Source: Daedaleopsis sinensis (taxonomy: Eukaryota > Basidiomycota > Agaricomycetes > Polyporales > Polyporaceae). Taken from it: 64,000 nucleotides of DNA. Position numbers and translations under genes: made by a program. Of the stretch, positions 55,827-64,000 are shown piece after piece. The notes under the pieces were generated by a model that had not been told where the DNA came from, did not search any database, and saw only the letters and a list, made by a program, of their open reading frames with translations. The first letter of the stretch is position 1. Each line of letters begins with the position of its first letter. The stretch spans positions 4,340,001 through 4,404,000 of the forward strand of contig CM066302.1 in the NCBI GenBank assembly GCA_033807695.1, read 5' to 3'.

Positions 55827-57280
55827 ATGCTACTGGGCAGCCTATCGTTACTACTCACCCTCTCACTCCTTACTCTCAATCTCTTCGATCTTCGAGTCCG
55901 AGCTCAAGATGTTATCGACGATGTCGACAATAGGATCATATATCAAGGATCCTGGCAGCATAGCTCAACAAACGATACACACAACTTCGGAAGTACTATC
56001 ACCTACACAAATGTTTCAGGAGACATAGCAACTGTAAAATTCACAGGTAAGCATACAACAGACATTGAAGTCATTCGAGAGATGTAACGTCGCTCCGCCA
56101 CAGGACAGAAGGTCCAGGTCATCGGAGCCTTCGAGAAAGAGGGGAAACTGCAGATTCAGGCCCAATTTGCGGTCGACGGTGGTTCTTGGGCGACATTCGC
56201 ACCGCAAAGCATCATCGAATACCCACAATTTCACGAGATGTTCTTCGAGTCACCACTGCTACCATACGGAGAACACACATTGGTCATCGAGAACCTCGGG
56301 GCGAACTTCTGGCTGGACTACCTCCTCTACGACCCAGGGCCATATCCATTTCGCGTCGCTTTGCGGGAACCCTCACTTTCACCCGATACTACTTCATCAC
56401 CGTGGCTGAACCTACCCTCCTCCTCATCGCCCAAAGTCACGAGCACCATTCCTGTCAGCTCGGCGACGCCCGCGCCAATCCGCTGGATGACCGAGACCAC
56501 CGTCGACGACTGGATAATGCCATTAAATTCCATTTCCTCAATTCTCGATGGAGAGTTTCCTGATACGGGCTCAATCGCAACCCACGTTCCAACATCTGAC
56601 ACGGGGAGTCACAGGCCTTCCCCATCCATCTCGATCGTGAGCGCAACCTCCACTCCGACATCTGACACGGGTCACGGGCCGTCCTCATCCATCTCGATGA
56701 ATGTGAGCGCACCCCAGGAAACCTCACCGCCTGAAGGGAACAACCCGACGAAGACAAAGGTTCACCTTCCTCCCGGGGTACTCGTAGCGATCATAGGAGG
56801 ATCGTCAATCTTCCTTGTCGGTATTCTCTGGTGGTGGAGACGGAAACGTCGGGCTGCACGCATACGACAGAACGCTATACTAGCCCCATATGGTGAGTTT
56901 ACTAGGTCTTTCTTAGTGACAGCCACTTACCGCATTGCCCAGACGTAAGGTTTGGTATATTCTCCGCGCATGTATCCTGGGCCGCGGGGTTTGGACCTGA
57001 GACGAAACACCCCCTGGCCCTCTTGCCAGCGAATCCGACCACTAGAAGCTCAGTCGTGGTGAATACGCACCACCCACGGCTTGAAGCCGCGGTGGAGAAC
57101 GGCGGTGTATCACATGCACAGTTGGCCTGTATACCGGGGATACGACGGTCGGTAGATGGCGGGATCCGGCTGGCTGGAGGTCGTCGAGGACGGGAAACTG
57201 ACTGGGCGGATCTGGAGACGGGAAGTCAGTTGACATTGCCGCCGCCGTATCAGGAGCACTTCAGTAAAAGTGTTCAGTAG
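55827..57280 (+). CDS. Secreted/single-pass surface protein X, copy B (intact)
   Basis: Exons 55827-56046, 56104-56892 and 56943-57280, all GT-AG. Signal peptide MLLGSLSLLLTLSLLTLNLF; ectodomain from DDVDNRIIYQGSWQHSS through VKFTGQKVQVIGAFEKEG, FAVDGGSWATFAPQS and NFWLDYLLYDPG. This is a beta-rich, possibly galactose-binding-like, domain common in Agaricomycete surface proteins. An S/T-rich stalk holds tandem copies of a VPTSDTGSH/TPTSDTGHG-like unit. The transmembrane helix VLVAIIGGSSIFLVGILWWW is followed by RRKRRAARIRQN, and the tail ends LPPPYQEHFSKSVQ. About 445 residues. The first intron contains an in-frame stop if retained. Ligand and role unknown; a cell-wall or environment sensor is a guess from topology. 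Copy A is at 9531. Confidence 0.78.
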
Positions 57281-57639
57281 TAGCTATACGTGTTGGCTTT
57301 CAGCTCACTTCTGGTAGTGGATGAGCACGTACTATCATTCATATACAGTAGCACTCTATAATTACTAGTAAACCACGCCGCAAAGTTCGGACGCGGAGCT
57401 CGAGATTTGAGTCGTGACCGTTCCGATGTAGGTGTTCCTAGAAAGTGATAAGTTAATGACTTGAGGTTTATAAGCAGTATAATCCACCTTTGGAGGATGC
57501 ACTTTGGTAGTATTGACCGTTATTTATTCCAAGGGCATTTAGGAGGAGGTTGTCGGGAGGAGAGGAGGGTCAAGCGCTCGAGCATGACGTTGATGTCACA
57601 TCGTGACTCCATTAGCGCCTGTGCTCGTCTTCCGATCCA

Positions 57640-57655
57640 CCATGTTCTGATCCAC
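57640..57655. other. Empty target site of the Plavaka element
   Basis: CCACCATGTTCTG here equals the left flank (CCACCAT) joined to the right flank (CATGTTCTG) of the Plavaka insertion with one CAT. It lies in the second duplicated unit between X copy B and Y. Confidence 0.9.
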
Positions 57656-57816
57656 TCTGCTTTTAATTATGTTTCTATCTCGTGAACAGTCTGTTTGAGT
57701 CACCATAAAACAGTACGTCCACAACTCCTACATGGCTGCAGACTATATACTAACCGATACATAAGCAAATCGCGACATTGTCACGGACCAAGGAAATGCT
57801 ACAGTACATACAGGAC

Positions 57817-59045
57817 TCAATCGTCGAAATAAGATACCAACTCTGCTGCACCCGGACTACTCGTACTTCTGGCATTCGCTCGTGCGAATGCACTCTTTGA
57901 CGGACTCCTAATAACGACGCTCTCCTCGGACTTCTTTGGCGACTTGGTTTTCTTCGCGGTTCCTCGCCCGCGACTCGGACTCTGCTCTCCAATCGCACGG
58001 GGATTCTTGGCGAAGACGTCGACGTCGTTCTCGACACGCGACTGACGTGAACTGTCGGAAAGTCCTCGACGCAACTCGTCTCGTGTGGGGATGTCCGTTG
58101 GGCGACGAGGGGTAGAAGTGGAGGTCGATGCGGAGCGGGAGCGCGCTCCCCGGCGCGCCGCTGGTGGTGAAGAAGGTGCGCTGTGATGCTCTCCGTGTCC
58201 GAATGTGTCTCGACTATGTGGTGGGGTGGTGGGGGTGGGAGGCATCGCAGGAATTGGCGGAGACGTTCTGGGTGGGGTGCTGGGGTTGTCGGATGGAGTG
58301 ATGGTGCGCATGGACGGCGACCGGACGAGTGTAGATGTTGATCTCCCTCCGTGATCGGTTGACACAACCATACGGAAAGAAACCCCTACACCCGCTCGGT
58401 TGTCTTCGTCTTGTTCGCGGGCTCTCCTCGCTGTCGGCGTTCTTTCGTTTGTGCTGTCAGGCAGGGTGGACGTCGCCAGTCGTGAAGGCTCGTGAGTGCG
58501 AATGTGAGCAGGGGAAGGTGGTGGTACGAGGGTTGTGCTGGAGTGTGGGGAACCTCCCGGTGGCAGAGAGCTCGCAGTGAAACTCAACGCTCGATAGTAG
58601 TCCCCGTACGTCGAGAACGTCTGTTGCTCAGGAGGAGGGGAAGCCTCGGCCTTGTCGCTGAGGTCAGACGGTTTGGATATGAGAGGGTGCGTTGAGCTGT
58701 ACGAGGTTGTCGTCGCCGCAGTGAGCCTGCCCTCGGCATTGTATCCCGTCTCAATGGCACTCGCTGCATCGTCTCCGTTCCATCCGTACGACCTCAGTGC
58801 GGGCGAGTAGTTGATGAGACGCATGCCACCTGATCGTTATCAGCCAAGCCGTCGCCATCCATCTTATGAAGGTACTCACTCGCGGGACGAGGAGTCTCCT
58901 CAATAATCTTCTTGAGCATTTCCGTCTTGCGACGGAGCCGACGAGTCGTGCAACACAGGAACAACAAGATGATCAACAGGATGAGAATGATGCATGACTC
59001 GCCCAACACAACGAAGTAGAGTGGGGTCTCGAGAAAGAGGTTCAT
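57817..59045 (-). CDS. Membrane protein Y with long S/P-rich cytoplasmic tail (intact)
   Basis: Exon 1 (59045 to about 58882) encodes MNLFLETPLYFVVLGESCII with a hydrophobic helix (GESCIILILLIILLFLCC) and then TTRRLRRKTEMLKKIIEE, a basic amphipathic juxtamembrane helix. After a GTGAGT...GATCAG intron, exon 2 starts GMRLINYSPALRSYGWNGDD and runs about 335 residues, S/T/P/R-rich and probably disordered. It contains many SP/TP sites (TPPRTSPPIPAMPP, KKTKSPKKSEESVV) that could be phosphorylated, and stops after SYFDD at 57817. No catalytic domain. A broken copy lies at 30880-31540 plus 53938-54036. Function unknown. Confidence 0.72.
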
Positions 59046-62000
59046 GATCTGGACAATCACGTCGCAGCGCAAGGGTGCAAATGGGAACGCACGACTCGTC
59101 CGGGTTGCGACTAAGGATGTGAATATGAAAGGAGCCCTCGCGTCGAGCGGGAGTTCATGAGTGCGTGGCAGAAGCAGGGACGAGGAATTGCGTCCTCCCC
59201 CGTATACCCACAACTGCGATACATATCCCTCAGCAAGCTACATCAGCGTCGCCGTGCGACCGGCACGCCTGCGAATCAAGTCCGAAGGGCCTCTCTAGAG
59301 GAACCGCGATCTTCTAGACAGCCGGACATGAGACGGAGTGCTAACTTCGGACCTGCTCAGCTCCACCTACAGATCATCAGGGGAACCCACGCCGCGAACT
59401 GCGGGCATTATAGGACTGCGCGCACTGCCTATGTCCGCCAGGTACGTGCCCGTAGCAACTTGGATCGCACAAAGCACGCAGGCGCGCTGAGCTGCCCTCG
59501 CTCAACGTATGGTTTGGTTTAGGCAGGGACCACCACCCGCCACCGACGCTGGGGACGCCATACTTCCTGGACGGCCGAGACGCACAGACTCTAGGCCGAC
59601 CGACGCCCGTGTGACTGAATATGAGCGGCTTCTGATCCCGCTGGGACCGCGCTCAATTCACGCCAGCCTTCCTGATTCTGGCTGTTCCCATCCAGCGCAT
59701 CTTTGTCTGATAAGGCGTCGCGCCCCTCGTAGGGTGCAATAATGCCCGAGAACGGCGCCGTCAGTGATAGCGAGCGGGATAGCATGCGCCATGCATCGAA
59801 CCCCTCCGCTGGTCCGCGTAATCGCCGCTCTAGACTGGGATGAAATGCACGGGAAGCGCGGGCATTCTGCAATGCGAGCTCATGTCGGTACCGGCCATGC
59901 CATGTAGGTTGCGCAGAGCGAACAAAGTCCCATATATCTCGTCCATGGCAGACCTTCGCGACCCGGAACGCCGCATGGTGATATAGACAGGGGACTCTAT
60001 CGCCATCCGCGCTGCCTCGCTCTCTTCACGCCACACTCTCCGACAGGCTGTCCTCGTCTTCCTCCCAGTAGTCTTCTGAATAGGAAACACCGCAACACCA
60101 AGTCGGCCCCGCCATCTCAGCCGTACAGCATCTCGGCTTCTTCCAGACAGTACCCGTGACGTCCTCTGGAAGCCGATGCCCTGTAGTCCTCACCCACTAG
60201 TGCTGCACCAGCTTCTATTCGCTATCTGCTTCCGTCTAGGCGACACTGGGATGTCTCTCCTCTACGCGAACAAGTGCGCAGATCGAGGTTCCGAACGCGC
60301 CCTCTGCCGGACCCCACGTGCGTGAGGCGTCCTCTATAGAAGACAAGAGACGCAGCCCGCGAGAGGGTACATCACGATGCTAGCGCGTCGAAGCCTTTTT
60401 AGCTATTGCCGAGCTCGAACCGACTCGATAAGATCCGGGACGTACTCACTGTGCCAGCATACTCGCCGTCTCCGTCCAGGTGAGCCTCCCCCAATTATCG
60501 CCCTCATTGTTCCCTTCGCCACATCTGAGACTGACGTGCTCGCGCCGTTCGTACTCGCCGCTGGAGAGTTGCCGATGGTCGAGAACCCCAGCGCGGTGAT
60601 ATTGGCGAAGACCCGGGCGGGCACTTCGTGCGTCGCGATCGCGGTGGCGATGTCGCGCGCAGAGTCGTTTAGGCGCGTCGCGTCGAACCAGTGGACTGGT
60701 TCCCCAGGACGTTGGTGAACTGGCTCTCGACAAGATTGGACATCGCCCGTGACTGCATGGTGTAGAGGTCTACTGTGCTGTTCAGATGTCGTCCCGATGA
60801 TGTACGACGGATCGAACACGCAATTGGCGGCGGTGAGAGAGTAGAGAACCTGCGAAGGTTATGCAGTCTGCTCTTGGATCTAACCGACGGGTATAGGCAT
60901 GCACGACTGCAACGGCACCTCTCTGCTTTTCCAGCATGAATATGCATTCGCGAGATGGGGTCGATGAGTTCCCGTCGCATGATACGAATGCGACCCAGGG
61001 TGTCGTAGCTGCATATGAAAAGTGCATGAGCAAACCACGATCTTCGCTTCTGCCTGCGGCGAACTCGAGACACAGACATCATGCGCTTACTCGTCTCATT
61101 TCGCAGGTTGTCCTCGGAGAAGTGTACCAGCGTACCCTGGGTCGTAGACAGTGGTGAGCGAATACCATTCCAAGCATGATAGCTGACACGTATGAAGTTA
61201 TAGTTGTAACTCGGCTCACCTGGTGAGCTCCGTTGCTCTCCGGAACTGGCAGTGCGTATGCGATCTAGCCCTAGTACGATCCGAGTGGGTACCGTTGTAC
61301 GCCGATGGTCTAATTCGCGCCTATGCTTGTTGAATCATCGGATGCACGGGGGGACCTACGCCAGGACCGGAGGGAGTGTGTTGAAGAGAGCGAATGCGAG
61401 CGACACTGCGTACAGCCCGCGGCTGCCTACAGACCAAGTGAAAGGATATATGAGGTGTGTGCGCAGAGACAGCGAGATAACTCGAGCTTTGGTGAGCACT
61501 CACCAGAACGAGGAACATACTACTCGGGCTCCGAGCCTTCTCGGGACCTCGGGCGTTCACCTGTCACTGCAGGAAGACATTGTCTACATATGCCGGACGC
61601 TCGATGCGGCGGCGCGCTGGCATTAGGTGAATGAGCAAGCCGAGCACCTCACCTCGTCTGTGAGATGAAACATCGTGGATAGTGAGTATCACAAGTCGGA
61701 CCCCACACTGGATGAAGTCACTAACGTACTTCATTGGGTTGTGCGGAAAGGTACAGGAAAGTTCGACGAAGCTAACGCCGATCCTGTAGATGTTCGTCGG
61801 CGCGCCGCTGACTCTGTCAAGGTGGCCCTCGCGCAGGGGTACATACGCCACGTCAGAAGCACAAGGCCACATCGCCTGCATGCCGTTACTTATCAGGGAC
61901 AGGAACAGGGTCTAGTATACCTTACTATTAGGACATCGGGCGACCGCATTGTAACGTAGAATGGAGAGCCGTCTGAACATAGCCATCGACAACTAACGTG

Positions 62001-62529
62001 CTCAACCGCGTTGTCTCAAGGCAACGTCATCCTAAGTAGCAGACCAAGCACGTACACAAGTACTAAGATACACAAAATACACAGGGCCATAGTATACTTT
62101 AGCAAGGATGTAGATGTAGCGTGTCAATGTCAAAATTCTCGATAACTTCATGACGAAGGAACCATAAATATCGTCTCCGTGCGCGTCCCAAGCCCGCTTG
62201 AGATCTCCCAGTCTTGCGTGCCATGGCAGCGGTGGACACTGCCGCGGTGCTGCATCCTGCCTACGAGCCACCGCGGCGAGCGTCGACGCGAGCCTGGTCG
62301 GAAGCGAGGCGGGATGACATCTCCGTGGCATTTCGGAGATGGGTCGCCCTGGTGGAAGTCCCCGGATAGATACTTGGTGCGAGCGCCGCGATCGGAGGTG
62401 CACGGAGAAGGAGGGTGATAGGCCGGCGCCGCGCTGGACAGTCTTTCGTCAGGGTGAGGGCGCCGGCAGCATCGACGCGCGGGTGAGCGATGCCTGAGGA
62501 AGAATATATACAGGGCGTCGTGAGGCAGG
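59046..62529. other. Region without a confidently supported gene
   Basis: About 3.5 kb. Minus-strand segments around 60400-61560 look partly protein-like. One frame gives RLNDSARDIATAIATHEVPA and ARVFANITALGFSTIGNSPA; another near 61440 gives a hydrophobic segment (GSRGLYAVSLAFALFNTLPP). They could be exons of an uncharacterised multi-exon, possibly membrane, gene, but I could not join them into one model without forcing frames. Nothing recognised elsewhere. Confidence 0.35.
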
Positions 62530-62979
62530 TCATGCGCGAGGTTGTCGTGTAACGGCAGAGGGAGGGGGCGAGATCGTTGACCCTAGGCCCGACTTCTCGT
62601 CGTGCGCGTAAGCGGGCGGCGCGCCGTCTGTATCGGAGGAGTTGACAGCGTTTCCGTCGGCGACGTGAGGCGGCGGGGTCTGGAACGGGTTGTAGCGCTG
62701 TGTTCCCTGGTATTCGTCTATCGAGATGACGCTCTCCAGGTCCTGCGTGTATACGCTGGAGCAGTACGGCTCTCTCGTCGAAGAGAACTCCACTGTAGTT
62801 GGAGCACGGAGGTGAGCGGAGGTCGTACATAGGTAGACGACTCGAAGTAAGACAAACTCACCAGCGTACTTGCTCTCCTCCTTCGCGCTCTTACGCCGAC
62901 GCCAGTAGATGTAGAGCGCGATGCCCACTACGACCACGATGAGGGCGACTTCGATGCAGATGTCGTACACGAGGCTCAT
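62530..62979 (-). CDS. Small single-pass membrane protein
   Basis: Start MSLVYDICIEVALIVVVVGI at 62979: very short outer part, one helix (CIEVALIVVVVGIALYIYW), then RRRKSAKEESKYA. A GTGAGT...TACAG intron follows (about 62862-62793), then the second exon VEFSSTREPYCSSVYTQDLE with YQGTQRYNPFQTPPPHVADG and an S/P-rich end, stopping at 62530. About 125 residues. The compact form with NPFxTPPP in the tail is common in basidiomycete membrane proteins of unknown role. No homology to Y beyond general topology. Confidence 0.6.
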   Translation of the reverse strand: MSLVYDICIEVALIVVVVGIALYIYWRRRKSAKEESKYAGEFVLLRVVYLCTTSAHLRAPTTVEFSSTREPYCSSVYTQDLESVISIDEYQGTQRYNPFQTPPPHVADGNAVNSSDTDGAPPAYAHDEKSGLGSTISPPPSAVTRQPRA

Positions 62980-64000
62980 CGTTACTACAAGACCGGTACC
63001 AAGACGTAGAAGAGGAGAGGGACAAGAAAGGCAAAGGGAAGAGGGAATAGAGGAGGCGGAGCCGTGGGGTAACTGCTGGATGTGATATGTCGACTGCGAC
63101 CGTGTTGTGCGCAGATATAGGTCCGACACTATGTCCTTGCATCATCGCCGTCCGAGAGCACGGTCCAAACCTTGTAGCTCGGGCGTCCCAAAGAAGCCGG
63201 AGCCAGGCCCGATGGGGCAAAAGGACGAGCGTTTGCGAGGACGCTAGCACAGGTAGCACCGCCGAGGAAAGATTGCATTAGACGACCATATACTCTGTGA
63301 CAGATTCGTGTTTGAGAACGGCAGGATGGAGGCTAGGAACTACTTACATTGGGTAGACCGGAAAGGAACGCTGGAGAGGGCCGCGGGGTGCGCTTGAGGA
63401 TGTACGTGAAGTCGCTTCAATGCTGGAAGGAGGCCGTGTGATGTTGATTTATCCCCCAGGATCCTGTACGCTCTCGTCATCCGCAATCGCGGAGTCATGT
63501 CGCATGGACCATTGGGGGCGTTTCCGAGCTTGTAAGCGCCCCACCTCGTCGCCCTGTCCGAGAGCTGCCATAACGTGCAGAAGGTATGGCCGTTCGGTAT
63601 GCACTGGGCATAAAACCGACCATAAGAGCTCAGCACCGACGTGCAACCCAACTACTAGTGAGTTCTCTCAGATCAAGGGAGAAGCGTGACGTCAAGGTGA
63701 AGCACGCGGAGAAGATAGTCTCGGTAGTGCTCACCTAACGACGCTCTTGCTGACCTATCCTCGAATCTTAGAAGCGAGAGTTCACATTGATGCGGTGATC
63801 ATGTCATTCCAGCTTGTGACTACAAAAGCTGCACACGGTAGGTATAGTATGGGATGCGACGTATCAAACTCTGTGGGTATCTTCGGACCTCCATATTAGC
63901 GTCCATTGACCGCACTACGAGGAAGAAGACGGTACCACAGCAATAAGATCAAGCGATGTCGAGAGCAAGAGCGAAGGAAGATTTGTACATTCATGGAATG
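62980..64000. other. Right-edge intergenic region
   Basis: Upstream region of the 62530-62979 gene and beyond; only short overlapping open frames without recognisable content. Confidence 0.45.

Noticed and set aside
60403..61082. Possible minus-strand multi-exon gene
   Set aside because: Protein-like pieces exist but could not be joined with consistent frames and splice sites; kept only as a note in the region entry.

Overview
The window looks like a transposon-rich segment of an Agaricomycete (mushroom-forming basidiomycete) nuclear genome, quite possibly a polypore. The basis is genes split by many 45-80 bp GT-AG introns, a membrane-anchored A1 aspartic protease and MYND-finger gene of fungal type, and three DNA-transposon classes typical of basidiomycetes: Plavaka, hAT, and KDZ with an associated TET/JBP dioxygenase gene. 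No tRNA, rRNA or CRISPR array was recognised. Species is not determinable by eye.

Host genes occupy both ends. On the left are the remnant of an integrase-core element (1-866), an A1 aspartic protease (3371-5605, +), a MYND-finger protein (5599-6690, -), a single-pass membrane protein (7665-8676, -), and a secreted/single-pass surface protein here called X (9531-11953, +), broken by a 0.9 kb long-TIR element. On the right are a degenerate 3' copy of the protease (54037-55285), an intact second copy of X (55827-57280), an intact serine/proline-rich membrane protein Y (57817-59045, -), and a further small membrane protein (62530-62979, -). These parts fit a history in which an ancestral block protease-MYND-TM-X-Y was tandemly duplicated (junction near 54036/54037), the second unit later losing its MYND and TM genes.

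The first duplicated unit was split by two giant elements. Element 1 (12314-30703) is a Plavaka (CACTA-related) transposon with identical 131 bp terminal inverted repeats and a 3 bp target duplication. It carries a divergent gene pair: the Plavaka transposase (25316-28980) and an accessory protein (19604-25055). Inside it are nested a 5.2 kb hAT element (13194-18379), a 2.9 kb hAT element (20594-23487) that interrupts the accessory gene, and a 627 bp hAT-type MITE (29298-29924). Element 2 (31541-53929) is a 22.4 kb KDZ transposon inserted in the first copy of gene Y. It encodes a CxC2/KDZ transposase (45428-49443), a TET/JBP-family 2-oxoglutarate/Fe(II) dioxygenase (51511-53177), and at least five uncharacterised cargo proteins, including a paralogous pair and one with an HMG-box-like segment.

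The second duplicated unit preserves an exact empty site for the Plavaka element (near 57650) and an approximate one for the KDZ element (near 58465), so both insertions can be read from this window alone. The KDZ-TET/JBP partnership is known from published comparative genomics. What appears least described is the set of co-carried cargo genes between 35 and 44.4 kb, and the internally dated insertion history.
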